From NCBI RefSeq assembly GCF_029892065.1, contig NZ_CP120374.1, forward strand, positions 1,928,740 to 1,992,739: a stretch of DNA of 64,000 nucleotides. The letters run 5' to 3'. Shown here piece after piece: positions 52,923 to 61,950 of the stretch. Source of the stretch: Sinorhizobium garamanticum. GTDB taxonomy: Bacteria; Pseudomonadota; Alphaproteobacteria; Rhizobiales; Rhizobiaceae. The notes beneath the pieces were generated by a model, which had not been told where the DNA came from, made no database searches, and worked only from the letters and a program-made list of their open reading frames with translations. Each line of letters starts with the position of its first letter. Position 1 is the first letter of the stretch. The translations under genes and the position numbers were made by a program.

Positions 52923-53807
52923 ATGCATAATTATGTTTTGACAGTAACCTGCCGGTCGACGCGGGGAATCGTTGCCGCGATTTCAGGCTATCTCGCTGAA
53001 CAGGGCTGCAACATCATCGACAGCTCGCAGTTTGACGATCTCGAAACTGGTCTGTTCTTCATGCGTGTCAGCTTCATCTCGGAAGAGGGTGTAGGCCGCG
53101 AGGCGCTCGAAAAAGGCTTCGCGCCGATCGCCGAGGCATTCGGCATGGAAGCCGAAATGCACGATACGAGCGAGCGCATGAAGGTGCTGTTGATGGTGTC
53201 GCGTTTCGGCCATTGCCTCTACGACCTGCTCTACCGCTGGAAGATCGGCGCGCTGCCGATCGACATCGTCGGCGTCGTCTCCAACCACTTCGACTACCAG
53301 AAGGTCGTCGTCAACCACGACATCCCCTTCCACTGCATCAAGGTGACGAAGGAGAACAAGCCGAAGGCCGAAGCCCAGCTGATGGAGATCGTCGAGCAGA
53401 CCGGCGCGGAACTGATTGTGCTCGCCCGCTACATGCAGGTGCTTTCGGATGCGCTCTGCAAGAAGATGTCGGGGAAGATCATCAACATCCATCACTCGTT
53501 CCTGCCGAGCTTCAAGGGCGCCAACCCTTACAAGCAAGCCTATGAGCGCGGCGTCAAGCTGATCGGCGCGACGGCGCATTACGTCACCGCCGATCTCGAC
53601 GAGGGGCCGATCATCGAGCAGGACATCGCCCGCATCACCCATGCGCAAAGCGCCGAAGATTATGTCTCGATCGGCCGCGACGTCGAAAGCCAGGCGCTGG
53701 CCCGCGCCGTGCACGCCCATATCCATCACCGCTGCTTCATCAACGGCAACCGCGTCGTCGTTTTCCCGCCGAGCCCGGGAAGTTATGCGTCGGAGCGGAT
53801 GGGGTGA
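52923..53807 (+). CDS. purU: Formyltetrahydrofolate deformylase
   Basis: A 294-residue enzyme hydrolysing 10-formyl-THF to formate and THF. The N-terminal ACT domain (residues 1-80) begins MHNYVLTVTCRSTRGIVAAI; the catalytic domain has LMVSRFGHCLYDLLYRWKIG, HIPF-like NHDIPFHCIKVTKENK, NIHHSFLPSFKGANPYKQAY and ATAHYVTADLDEGPIIEQDI (catalytic Asp). The ATG follows AAGGACGATC. It is the last gene of the demethylase-like operon, 38 bases after the PanB-like gene, where it may recycle folate after demethylation; many rhizobia have several purU copies near such oxygenases. Confidence 0.93.
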   Translation: MHNYVLTVTCRSTRGIVAAISGYLAEQGCNIIDSSQFDDLETGLFFMRVSFISEEGVGREALEKGFAPIAEAFGMEAEMHDTSERMKVLLMVSRFGHCLYDLLYRWKIGALPIDIVGVVSNHFDYQKVVVNHDIPFHCIKVTKENKPKAEAQLMEIVEQTGAELIVLARYMQVLSDALCKKMSGKIINIHHSFLPSFKGANPYKQAYERGVKLIGATAHYVTADLDEGPIIEQDIARITHAQSAEDYVSIGRDVESQALARAVHAHIHHRCFINGNRVVVFPPSPGSYASERMG

Positions 53808-53877
53808 TTAGCTCTCGTTACGCGAAATCGGGCTTGGCGGTATCGAACTGACGCCGAAAACCAATCCGGAGCGATGT

Positions 53878-55353
53878 TCAAGCGGCACCTCTTTCCGGCG
53901 CGAACGGGTCCGTGATCATCGGCCAGATGTCGCGCCGCACGCGCCTGTAGGGGGTTTTCGCCGGATTGTTGGGGTAGGGCGTTCCGGCCGAGCAATAGAG
54001 GATCTTCGACGCGATCTTCGAGAAGGAGGCGAAGAAATGGTTCGTCGATTTGATGACCAGGATCTTCTTCGATCGCGGATCGATTCCCATTACGGAGAAT
54101 AGGCTCGGGTCGAAGCTCTGAGCGCGCGTGGAATTCAGGATGATTTCGATGCCGCGATGCTGGATGTGCGCGGCGTCGCCGAAGGGCGCGAAGCTTTCTC
54201 CGAACCGCATTTCGGCGTTTCGCACCAGACGTATCACCTTGACCGTTCCGTCGATAGGATGGCCGGTACCGGGCGCCGATTTTGCGCCGAAGCGCAACGG
54301 GATCTCGGCGCCTTCGCCTGCGGCCATGCAGATCTGCACAGCCATCGGATCCCAGATCGTGCCGACGGCCGCGTCGGTGGTGCCATTGGCGAGCAGTTCT
54401 TCCAGCACCACGGTCGCGTCACCCGCCGTGCCGCCGCCGGGATTATCCCACATATCGGCAATCACCACCGGACCGGCGGTCGCGGCGATCGCCTCGGCAA
54501 CCGCTTGGCGCTCGTCGAGCTCCGGCATCCGGAACGTGCCGCGTTTGGCGAAGAGTTCCAGCCCGAGGTCGCGGGCAAGTGCCTGGCCTTTCTCCCGGTT
54601 GCCGTCGGTCACCGCTATCATCTTTGTGCCCATCTCCGGCACGTCGCCGGCCATGAAGCCGTGCACCACCGAGAGCGAGAGCACGTCGGCGTCGTCTCTC
54701 TCGATGCGCATGAGCTTGTCGACGAAGCTGCGCATGGGCTCGCGGGATGTCGGAAACACGTCGATCATCCGGCAGTCGAAGACCGACATGACGGGCTTGA
54801 CGCGGCCTTCGAGCGTATCGACCGCGATCCGCCACAGGTCCTTGGCGCGATCGACGAAATCGGTGTGTGGGAATTCCTTGAAGAAAACAAAGAAATCGGC
54901 CGCGGCGACGCGCTTCTCGGTCAGATGACTGTGCGGATCGAGTTCGGCGCAGAGGAGCACGTCGGGTCCGATCACTTCGCGGATGCGCGTCAGCAGATCA
55001 CCTTCGGTGTCCTCGTAGCCATCGGCGACCATGGCGCCATGCAAACCGAGAACGACAGCGTCGACCGGAAGGGCTGCCCGCAACTGATCAATGATCTCAT
55101 CGCGCAGGTTCTCATAGGTGTGCCTGTTGACGAGACCAGCGGGGTCCGCCCAGGCAGCGGTTCCCTCGATCAACTCCCAGCCCTTTTCCGCTGCGACCTG
55201 CCGGCCGACGGTGATCGGCGCGGTGCAAAGCGTCGGCGTTTCCGGATGGCTGCCTGGCGGCGCATAGAGCGAAGCTTCGAAGGCCCGCTTGTCGATGCAG
55301 ATCGGCGAGAAGGTGTTGGTCTCGGTCGCCAGGGCCGCTGTGAAGATTCGCAA
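53878..55353 (-). CDS. M81-family metalloprotein (MlrC-like), copy 1
   Basis: A 491-residue member of the MlrC (microcystinase C) family. N-terminal DUF1485 part: IFTAALATETNTFSPICIDK, VLGLHGAMVADGYEDTEGDLL, AELDPHSHLTEKRVAAADFF and EFPHTDFVDRAKDL, holding the Asp/His residues expected to bind zinc. The C-terminal part has VIADMWDNPGGGTAGDATVV and HIQHRGIEIILNSTRAQSFD. The start codon appears to be TTG (55353). Such proteins are annotated as peptidases but most have unknown substrates. It is on the minus strand at the left edge of the RidA/GH20 cluster; the related gene at 60068 is on the right. Confidence 0.85.
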   Translation of the reverse strand: MRIFTAALATETNTFSPICIDKRAFEASLYAPPGSHPETPTLCTAPITVGRQVAAEKGWELIEGTAAWADPAGLVNRHTYENLRDEIIDQLRAALPVDAVVLGLHGAMVADGYEDTEGDLLTRIREVIGPDVLLCAELDPHSHLTEKRVAAADFFVFFKEFPHTDFVDRAKDLWRIAVDTLEGRVKPVMSVFDCRMIDVFPTSREPMRSFVDKLMRIERDDADVLSLSVVHGFMAGDVPEMGTKMIAVTDGNREKGQALARDLGLELFAKRGTFRMPELDERQAVAEAIAATAGPVVIADMWDNPGGGTAGDATVVLEELLANGTTDAAVGTIWDPMAVQICMAAGEGAEIPLRFGAKSAPGTGHPIDGTVKVIRLVRNAEMRFGESFAPFGDAAHIQHRGIEIILNSTRAQSFDPSLFSVMGIDPRSKKILVIKSTNHFFASFSKIASKILYCSAGTPYPNNPAKTPYRRVRRDIWPMITDPFAPERGAA

Positions 55354-55377
55354 TGCTGTCGCCTTTCCGCCCCTCGC

Positions 55378-55435
55378 ATGTTTCCCGAAATCGGATGCGA
55401 TCTAAGGAAACCTGCAGCCATTCAAAGTGCTGCAG
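55378..55435 (-). repeat. Partial RIME-like repeat, reverse orientation
   Basis: Read on the minus strand: CTGCAGCACTTTGAATGGC, then the GGTTTCCTTAGATCGCATCC / GATTTCGGGAAAC palindrome. The first palindrome is missing. It sits between the M81 gene and the SnoaL-like gene. Confidence 0.65.
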
Positions 55436-55438
55436 ACC

Positions 55439-55930
55439 TCAAAATGATCCCATCGGGTTAGGCAGATAGCCGGTAAACCCGCAGATCTTCCAGCGGCCTT
55501 GATGCAGCCGGCAATAATAGACGGTCTGCCACTTCATGACATCGTAGCTGCCATCGGCCTTCTTCAGGCCGCCGTCGAACTTCTTGTGCGCCAGTGCGCT
55601 GTCACCGTTGATCTCGATGTCTTCCAGCGTGGTCGTCGTGAAGATCGCGGCGCGCGGATCCTCGGCGAAGGATTGGCCGGCGAAATCCTTCGCCTGGCGC
55701 AGCCATTCGTCGCGATAGGCGGCAAGCGAGGGAAAGGAGAGGCGCCATTTGTCCGGGCTTGCTTCCCGCCGTCCGTCGATGCCGATGAAGCCGTCCTCGA
55801 CGAAATCCTCCGCAACCCGCGACCAGTCCGCAGCAAGGAAAGCGTCGATATCTCGTGTCACCAGCATGTCCCAGATCGCATGCCGGGCAACATCGGAGGT
55901 GGGGAACGGATTCTGGAAGGGATCCCGCAT
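55439..55930 (-). CDS. SnoaL-like / NTF2-fold protein
   Basis: A 163-residue cone-shaped NTF2-fold protein. DAIWD-like ARHAIWDMLVTRDIDAFLAADW, EDGFIGIDGRREASPDKWRL, TTTLEDIEINGDSALAHKKF and WQTVYYCRLHQGRWKICGFTG match the DUF4440/SnoaL-like pattern. Start at 55930 (MRDPFQNPF) chosen over 55960. It is divergent from the RidA gene, with which it probably shares a promoter region. It may be a small enzyme or ligand-binding protein for the unknown compound of this cluster. Confidence 0.8.
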   Translation of the reverse strand: MRDPFQNPFPTSDVARHAIWDMLVTRDIDAFLAADWSRVAEDFVEDGFIGIDGRREASPDKWRLSFPSLAAYRDEWLRQAKDFAGQSFAEDPRAAIFTTTTLEDIEINGDSALAHKKFDGGLKKADGSYDVMKWQTVYYCRLHQGRWKICGFTGYLPNPMGSF

Positions 55931-56044
55931 CGCTTCGCCTTGGATTGAAATTCTTTTCATAAACCAGGATTTTCTCTGGTCAAATTCAGTATTCTATGGT
56001 GATTTGTCAACGGATAAAGAAAATAATTTGCACGAAGGTCGTCT

Positions 56045-56434
56045 ATGTCCATTAAACGTTATGGCGCGGAGCAGGCCGGAGCGGGTGGCAAGGCGCTGCC
56101 GTTCGCACGAGCCGTCGAGGCTGATGGCTGGCTGCACGTCTCCGGCCAGGTCGCCATGGAAAACGGCGAGATCATCGACGGCAATATCGTCGCGCAGACA
56201 CACAAGGCGATCGGCAATCTTCTGGCCATTTTGAAAGAGGCCGGTTACGGTGTCGAACACGTGGTGAGGGTCGGCGTCTGGCTGGATGACCCGCGTGATT
56301 TCTGGAGCTTCAATAAGATCTATCAGGAGTATTTCGGCGCTCATCCTCCTGCGCGCGCCTGCGTGCAGTCTTCGATGATGGTCGACTGCAAGGTTGAGAT
56401 CGACTGCGTCGCCTACAAGCCGAAGGACGCCTGA
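56045..56434 (+). CDS. RidA-family protein (enamine/imine deaminase)
   Basis: A 129-residue YjgF/YER057c/UK114 trimer-type protein. GWLHVSGQVAMENGEIIDGN, AIGNLLAILKEAGYGVEHVVRV and the conserved Arg in HPPARACVQSSMMVDCKVEID are present. Such enzymes hydrolyse reactive enamine/imine intermediates released by amino-acid or amino-sugar enzymes. First gene of the plus-strand run RidA-RpiR-SDR-GH20-M81; the RpiR gene follows by 20 bases. Confidence 0.9.
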   Translation: MSIKRYGAEQAGAGGKALPFARAVEADGWLHVSGQVAMENGEIIDGNIVAQTHKAIGNLLAILKEAGYGVEHVVRVGVWLDDPRDFWSFNKIYQEYFGAHPPARACVQSSMMVDCKVEIDCVAYKPKDA

Positions 56435-56454
56435 TCACAAGGGGTGGGCCTTCG

Positions 56455-57318
56455 ATGGATATTTTCGCGACACTGCAGGAGGAAAAGGGGCGGCTATCCC
56501 AGTCGGAGAACCGCATTGCCGATATCCTGCTCAATGATTTCGAGTTTGCCGTGAACGCCTCGATTATCGAGCTCGCGGGCAAGGCCGATGTGTCGCCGCC
56601 GACGGTGACCCGTTTTTGCCGGCGTCTCGGCTGCGAGAGTTTTTCCGACTTCAAGGTGCAACTGGCCCGCACAGCCTATATCGGCATGCGCTACCTGAAG
56701 CCGGAGCCGAAGAGCCAGGAGCCGGCCGACGTCGCGCAGGACATCATTACCAAGGCGCAGAACGCACTCTTCCTGCTGCACCGCTCGCTCGATCTCGCCG
56801 CGATCGAGGAGACCGCCGAGCGGCTAGCCAAAGCGGAAATGATTTACGCCTTCGGTTCGGGCGGCAATTCGTCGATGATCGCCAGCGAATTGCAGAACCG
56901 CCTCTTTCGGCTCGGCCTGCGCATCACCTCGAGTTCCGATCACAGCATGCAATTGATGATGGCCGCCGCCGCCAAGCCGACGGACGTGCTGATAGGCTCT
57001 TCCTTGTCGGGGCGCAACACGGAGCTCGTGCGTGCCTTCACGCTCGCCCGCGAAGCCAGGGTCACGACGATCGCGCTGACCCAGAGCGGCAGCCCTGTCG
57101 CGCTTGCCGCCGACATCACCGTTCCGGTCGACCTGCCGGAGGGCAACAATATCTATCGTCCGACATCCACGCGCATCGCCTATCTGGCCTTGCTTGATAT
57201 CATCGCCAGCCTCGTCGCCTACCGTGTCCAGCCGCAGGCGACGGCGACGCTGAGGCGCATCAAGCAGCAATTGGTGGTGCACAGGGATGGCGATGATCGC
57301 CAGCTTCTCGGAGACTGA
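56455..57318 (+). CDS. RpiR-family transcriptional regulator (HTH + SIS)
   Basis: A 287-residue regulator. HTH_6 domain at about residues 1-77 (RLSQSENRIADILLNDFEFA; LAGKADVSPPTVTRFCRRLG), SIS sugar-phosphate domain at about 110-255 (MIYAFGSGGNSSMIASELQN; VLIGSSLSGRNTELVRAFTLA). It senses a phosphorylated sugar or amino-sugar and probably controls this cluster. It overlaps nothing; the SDR gene follows after 19 bases. Confidence 0.9.
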   Translation: MDIFATLQEEKGRLSQSENRIADILLNDFEFAVNASIIELAGKADVSPPTVTRFCRRLGCESFSDFKVQLARTAYIGMRYLKPEPKSQEPADVAQDIITKAQNALFLLHRSLDLAAIEETAERLAKAEMIYAFGSGGNSSMIASELQNRLFRLGLRITSSSDHSMQLMMAAAAKPTDVLIGSSLSGRNTELVRAFTLAREARVTTIALTQSGSPVALAADITVPVDLPEGNNIYRPTSTRIAYLALLDIIASLVAYRVQPQATATLRRIKQQLVVHRDGDDRQLLGD

Positions 57319-57337
57319 TGTGCCACAGGAGCGCAGC

Positions 57338-58114
57338 ATGAAGAAATCCGTCGCGATCGTCACCGGAGCGGCCGGTGATATCGGCCGTGCGATCGCCGGC
57401 CGCCTGGCCGATGATCATGAGGTGGTCGTGCTTGCGGACATCGACGGCGATGCGGCGGAGAAGGTTGCGCGCGATCTCGGCGCGCAGGAGCGCTTCACAG
57501 CCATTGCCTGCGATGTCACGGATGCCGCGAGTGTCGCGTCGATGGCGGCGGCGGCCGGATCGCTCGGAGCGGTACGTACGCTCGTCAACAATGCGGGTGC
57601 GGCGCGCGCCGTCAGCCTGCACGACACGACGCAGGAGATCTGGCGCATGGACAATGCGCTCAATCTCGAAGCGGCATTCCTTTGTTTCCGCGCCGTTGAG
57701 GACATGCTGACGGAAAGCCGGGGATCGGTCGTCAACATCGCATCCGTCAACGGCATGAATGTTTTCGGCCACCCGGCCTATAGCGCTGCCAAGGCCGGTC
57801 TCCTGCATCTGACCCGGCTGATCGCGGTCGAATACGGCAAATTCGGCATCCGCGCCAATGCGGTGGCGCCCGGCACCGTGCGCACCCAGGCCTGGGAAGC
57901 GCGCGCAGCGGCCAACCCGCAGGTCTTCGAGGAGGCGAAGCGCTGGTATCCGCTGCAGCGCGTCGTCAATCCGGAAGACGTCGCCAATGCCGTCCAGTTC
58001 CTGGCAGGCCCTCGGGCCGGCGCCATATCGGGCGTCTGCCTGCCGGTCGATTGCGGGCTTACCGCGGGCCAGGCGGAACTCGCACGCACCTTTTCGCAAT
58101 CCAGCCACTACTGA
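57338..58114 (+). CDS. SDR-family oxidoreductase
   Basis: A 258-residue classical SDR: IVTGAAGDIGRAIAG (residues 7-21), VVLADIDGDAAE (Asp after beta-2, so NAD(H) preferred), LVNNAGAARAV, Ser in NIASVNGMNVFG and YxxxK in PAYSAAKAGLLHL. Start at 57338 has CAGGAG upstream. Between RpiR and GH20 genes, it may oxidise a sugar or amino-sugar made by the hexosaminidase (inference). Confidence 0.88.
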   Translation: MKKSVAIVTGAAGDIGRAIAGRLADDHEVVVLADIDGDAAEKVARDLGAQERFTAIACDVTDAASVASMAAAAGSLGAVRTLVNNAGAARAVSLHDTTQEIWRMDNALNLEAAFLCFRAVEDMLTESRGSVVNIASVNGMNVFGHPAYSAAKAGLLHLTRLIAVEYGKFGIRANAVAPGTVRTQAWEARAAANPQVFEEAKRWYPLQRVVNPEDVANAVQFLAGPRAGAISGVCLPVDCGLTAGQAELARTFSQSSHY

Positions 58115-58137
58115 CAAGCCATATCGGGAGGACGCTC

Positions 58138-60057
58138 ATGCAGCCGGTTTCTTATCGCCTCGAATCTGCCTGGCAACCGGATGGCGGTCCATTCGGACGC
58201 TTCACCTTCACCCTCGTCAATCTCTCTGATGACGCTCTCAGCGACTTTCGCCTCGTCTACACATCGCTGACCCGCGTCATCGATTCTGCCGCTTGCGAGA
58301 ACGCCGTCTTTCTGCGCCGCAATGCCAATTTCCACGAATTCGCGCCGCCAATGGGGTTTGTCCTTGGCGCGGGCGAAAGCTGGATCTTTACGGTCAGCGG
58401 GCTACACAGGCAGGCAAAACACTGCACGGATGGCGCAAAATCGGCCTATCTGACGCTCTCCGACGGCCGGCATGTGCCGGTGGCGGTTTCCGATCTGCTG
58501 CTGGAGGGGGCAACCAGCGAGCCTCCGCCGCAGCGGCTGCCGGAAGGCAGGCTTGACCTGCCTTTCGCCTTGCAGCCGTGGCCGGCGGCGATCGACGCCG
58601 TCCCGGGGGATGGATTTCCGGTCGTTCTCTATCCGGCGCCGGGGAGCAGCAAGGCCGAGATTAGGGCGGTCGATGCGGCGCTGGCGCTTTTTCATCGTCT
58701 TTTCCCGGGAGGCCACGCTCCCTTCACCCTCGCCTCGTCCCCACAGGGTCGCCCGATCGTCTTCGCCGCGAAGCCCGATCTCGGTCCCGAGGCCTATGCG
58801 CTGACGTTCTCCGAGCGGGAGATCCGGCTCGAATACGGCGCAGCCGCCGGCCGGCAGTATGGTCTGACGACGCTCGCGCAACTGCTTGACGGGGCGCGCA
58901 GGGAGGGGGACAAGTTCCGCTTTCCTGTGTCGGGTACGATTTCCGACCGGCCGCGCTACGGCTGGCGCGGCTGCCATCTCGACGTCTCCCGCCAGTTCTA
59001 TCCGACCGCCGACGTCATGCGGCTCATCGATATCCTTGCCTGGTTCAAGCTCAACATCTTCCACTGGCATCTAACCGACGACGAAGCCTGGCGGCTGGAG
59101 ATCAAGGCCTATCCCACGCTGACAACGCTCGGCGTGCTTCGCGGGCCGGACGAGCCGATGCTGCCGCAGCTCGGCAACGGCGCCGAACCGGTCGGCGGCT
59201 TCTACAGCCAGGACGAGGTGAGGGCGATCGTCGCCCATGCAGGCGCGCTCAATATCGAGGTCGTTCCGGAGATCGACATTCCCGGCCACAGCACGGCCGC
59301 GCTCGTCGCCCTGCCGGAGCTCGCCGATGGGCAGGAGGCCCCGGAAAGCTATCATTCGGTCCAGGGCTACCCCAACAATGCGCTGAACCCGGCCATTCCG
59401 CTGACATACGAATTCCTCGAAAAGGTCTTCGACGAAATGGTCGAGCTCTTCCCGAGCCAATACATCCATGTTGGCGGCGACGAGGTGGCCAACGGTTCGT
59501 GGCTTGCATCGCCGCTGGCGCGAAAGCTCATGGAAGAGGAGGGCATTTCCGGGACCTTTGCGCTGCAGTCCTACTTCCTGAAAAAAGTGAAGCAGATGCT
59601 GACGGCGCGCGGCCGCAAGCTCGTCGGCTGGAACGAGGTCGCCCATGGCGGCGGCGTCGGCACCGAGGGCACGCTGTTGATGGCCTGGGAGAACCCCAAG
59701 GTCGGGATCGAGCTGGCGCGCGAGGGCTACGACGTCGTGATGACGCCCGGCCAGGCCTATTACCTCGACATGGCGCAGGCGGAAGCCTTCCAGGAGCCGG
59801 GCGCGAGCTGGGCCGGCACGGCTACGCCGGCGCATACCTACGCCTATGAGGCGGAAGGCGAATTCCCGGAAGAGCTGAAGCACCGCATGAAGGGCGTGCA
59901 AGCCTGCATCTGGTCCGAGCATTTCCTTTCGCGCGGCTATTTCAATCGTCTCGTCTTCCCGCGCCTCTCCGCCATCGCCGAAGCGGCCTGGACGCCGAAG
60001 GCGCAAAAGGACTGGCTGCGTTTCGCCGCGATCGCCCCTCTGAGCCCGATTTTGTGA
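58138..60057 (+). CDS. Beta-N-acetylhexosaminidase, GH20 family, without signal peptide
   Basis: A 639-residue GH20 enzyme. Residues 1-250 hold a beta-rich N-terminal part and the GH20b domain (GLTTLAQLLDGAR). The catalytic barrel has GTISDRPRYGWRGCHLDVSR, FHWHLTDDEAWRLEI, EVVPEIDIPGHSTAALVALP and the catalytic pair Asp448-Glu449 in HVGGDEVANGSW. It removes terminal beta-linked GlcNAc or GalNAc. No signal peptide is visible, so imported oligosaccharides would be cut in the cytoplasm. GGGAGGACGCTC precedes the ATG. No chitobiose-type transporter lies in the window next to it. Confidence 0.9.
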   Translation: MQPVSYRLESAWQPDGGPFGRFTFTLVNLSDDALSDFRLVYTSLTRVIDSAACENAVFLRRNANFHEFAPPMGFVLGAGESWIFTVSGLHRQAKHCTDGAKSAYLTLSDGRHVPVAVSDLLLEGATSEPPPQRLPEGRLDLPFALQPWPAAIDAVPGDGFPVVLYPAPGSSKAEIRAVDAALALFHRLFPGGHAPFTLASSPQGRPIVFAAKPDLGPEAYALTFSEREIRLEYGAAAGRQYGLTTLAQLLDGARREGDKFRFPVSGTISDRPRYGWRGCHLDVSRQFYPTADVMRLIDILAWFKLNIFHWHLTDDEAWRLEIKAYPTLTTLGVLRGPDEPMLPQLGNGAEPVGGFYSQDEVRAIVAHAGALNIEVVPEIDIPGHSTAALVALPELADGQEAPESYHSVQGYPNNALNPAIPLTYEFLEKVFDEMVELFPSQYIHVGGDEVANGSWLASPLARKLMEEEGISGTFALQSYFLKKVKQMLTARGRKLVGWNEVAHGGGVGTEGTLLMAWENPKVGIELAREGYDVVMTPGQAYYLDMAQAEAFQEPGASWAGTATPAHTYAYEAEGEFPEELKHRMKGVQACIWSEHFLSRGYFNRLVFPRLSAIAEAAWTPKAQKDWLRFAAIAPLSPIL

Positions 60058-60067
60058 GTTTGAAGCC

Positions 60068-61501
60068 ATGCGGATCGCCGTCGGTGGAATCCATACGGAG
60101 TGCAGCACCTATTCGCCCGTCTTGACGACGGGCGAGGACTTCCGGGTGCTGAGGGGAGCGGAGCTCCTGAAAGCGGACTATTTCAGTTTTCTCGAGGCCG
60201 ACGGCTTTGAGCATGTCCCGCTCCTCCATGCACGGGCCGTGCCCGGCGGCCCCGTTTCGCGCGCGGCTTACGACACCTTCAAGATCGAGTTCCTTGAGCG
60301 GCTTCGCGCTGCGCTGCCGCTCGACGGCCTCTATCTTGCGATGCATGGAGCGATCAAAGTCGACGGTATGGACGATGCCGAAGGCGACTGGATTTCGGCT
60401 GCCCGCGCTGTCGTCGGCCCGGACTGCCCGATCGCGACGAGCTACGATCTCCACGGCAATCTCAGCCAGCGGATTATCGACCAGATCGACATTTTTGCCG
60501 GCTACCGCACCGCGCCTCACATCGATACGCGCGAGACGATGGTTCGGGCTTGGTCGATGCTGGTCACGGCGCTTCGGACGGGAACGCGGCCGGGCGTCGC
60601 CTGGGCGCCCGTGCCGCTGCTGCTGCCGGGGGAATGCACGTCCACGGAGGATGAACCTGCGAGCAGCCTTTACCGGCGTCTGCCGGACTTCGATGCGCGC
60701 CCCGGCATTCTCGATGCCAACCTGATGGTGGGCTATGTCTGGGCGGACGAACCGCGGGCGACCGCTTGCGCCGTGGTGACCGGATCGGACAAGGCGACCG
60801 CCTCGAAGGCGGTGGAGGAAATCGCCGCAAACTACTGGAATGAACGGGAGAATTTCCGGTTCGGTCCGGTCACCGGTCCGCTCGAAGCGATGCTGGACAT
60901 TGCCGGGGAATCGGCAACGAGGCCCGTCATCCTCGCCGATTCCGGGGACAATCCCACGGGAGGCGGCGTCGGCGACCGAGCCGACGTGTTGAAGGCGCTT
61001 CTCGCGCGCGGCTGGCGGGACGCGCTGATTGCCGGCATCGCCGACCGGCCGGGAGTGGACGCCTGTTTCGCGGCCCGCGAAGGCGCGGCGCTCGAATTGC
61101 GGCTCGGGGGCAGCCTCGATCCGTCGAGTTCCGTGGTGGAGGTCGCGGCCACTGTCGTGCGGTTGGACGATCCGGGACCGATTGCCGAGCGCCAGGCGGT
61201 CGTCCGCGTCGGCGGGATCGAGGTCGTGCTGTCAGCGCGCCGGCGTCCTTACCACAACATCGAGGACTTCCGTCGCCTTGGCCTCGATCCGAGCACCGTG
61301 CGCTTGCTCGTCGTCAAATCCGGCTATCTTTCGCCGGAGCTTGCGCCGATTGCCAATCCCAACCTGATAGCGCTCACCGATGGTGTCGTCAATCAGGACA
61401 TCAAAAATCTCGGGAGCGAACGCCGCCAGCGGCCGATCTTCCCGTTCGACCGCGATTTCGATTTCGAGCCAAAGGCGCGCCTCTCGGCCCGTTGGACCTG
61501 A
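60068..61501 (+). CDS. M81-family metalloprotein (MlrC-like), copy 2
   Basis: A 477-residue MlrC-family protein: RIAVGGIHTECSTYSPVLTT, LYLAMHGAIKVDGMDDAEGDW, ATSYDLHGNLSQRIIDQIDI, AGYRTAPHIDTRETMVRAW, with the Asp/His/His set expected to bind zinc; then VILADSGDNPTGGGVGDRAD and PYHNIEDFRRLGLDPSTVRLL. It begins 11 bases after the GH20 stop. It differs clearly from copy 1 at 53878 (about the same length, other motif wording), so not a recent duplicate. Confidence 0.86.
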   Translation: MRIAVGGIHTECSTYSPVLTTGEDFRVLRGAELLKADYFSFLEADGFEHVPLLHARAVPGGPVSRAAYDTFKIEFLERLRAALPLDGLYLAMHGAIKVDGMDDAEGDWISAARAVVGPDCPIATSYDLHGNLSQRIIDQIDIFAGYRTAPHIDTRETMVRAWSMLVTALRTGTRPGVAWAPVPLLLPGECTSTEDEPASSLYRRLPDFDARPGILDANLMVGYVWADEPRATACAVVTGSDKATASKAVEEIAANYWNERENFRFGPVTGPLEAMLDIAGESATRPVILADSGDNPTGGGVGDRADVLKALLARGWRDALIAGIADRPGVDACFAAREGAALELRLGGSLDPSSSVVEVAATVVRLDDPGPIAERQAVVRVGGIEVVLSARRRPYHNIEDFRRLGLDPSTVRLLVVKSGYLSPELAPIANPNLIALTDGVVNQDIKNLGSERRQRPIFPFDRDFDFEPKARLSARWT

Positions 61502-61642
61502 GCCGGGATCAGGCGGCGATCAGTTCGCTCGGATGGTCAGTCGACGCCATGCGGTGGGTGTTGGAAATCTTGAAATTCACCCTGTCGGCGCCGATATTTT
61601 TTTCACTTCTTTTTCATCCGGCGTATGCGAAAGGAGGACGTC

Positions 61643-61945
61643 ATGCTCAATCCGGAATTGCTTTGGATGGCGCCCGTCACCGTCCGCATGAAGGACGGGG
61701 CGCCCCAGGTCTTCGCTTCTGTCAACGACGCGCTCGATTTCCTGGAAGGCGATTGGGCCGTGCATCGCGGCAGAACGTATAATCGGGCGGTTCAAACGTG
61801 CCGCCGTGCCCTAAACCGAATGACGCCAGTCGCCATAGCGCGCGAAGCGTTCATTGATGCCTGCCGAGATGCGGGTATGTCGACGGTCGCGGACGGACCG
61901 TTTGGGACGAAGACCGGCGCGGGCGGTCAACGCTCGCTTGCCTAG
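61643..61945 (+). CDS. DUF982 domain protein
   Basis: A 100-residue protein typical of the rhizobial DUF982 family: FASVNDALDFLEGDWAVHRG, then YNRAVQTCRRALNRMTPVAI and REAFIDACRDAG. AAAGGAGGACGTC lies directly before the ATG at 61643. Usually solitary; function unknown. Confidence 0.87.
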   Translation: MLNPELLWMAPVTVRMKDGAPQVFASVNDALDFLEGDWAVHRGRTYNRAVQTCRRALNRMTPVAIAREAFIDACRDAGMSTVADGPFGTKTGAGGQRSLA

Positions 61946-61950
61946 AGCAC

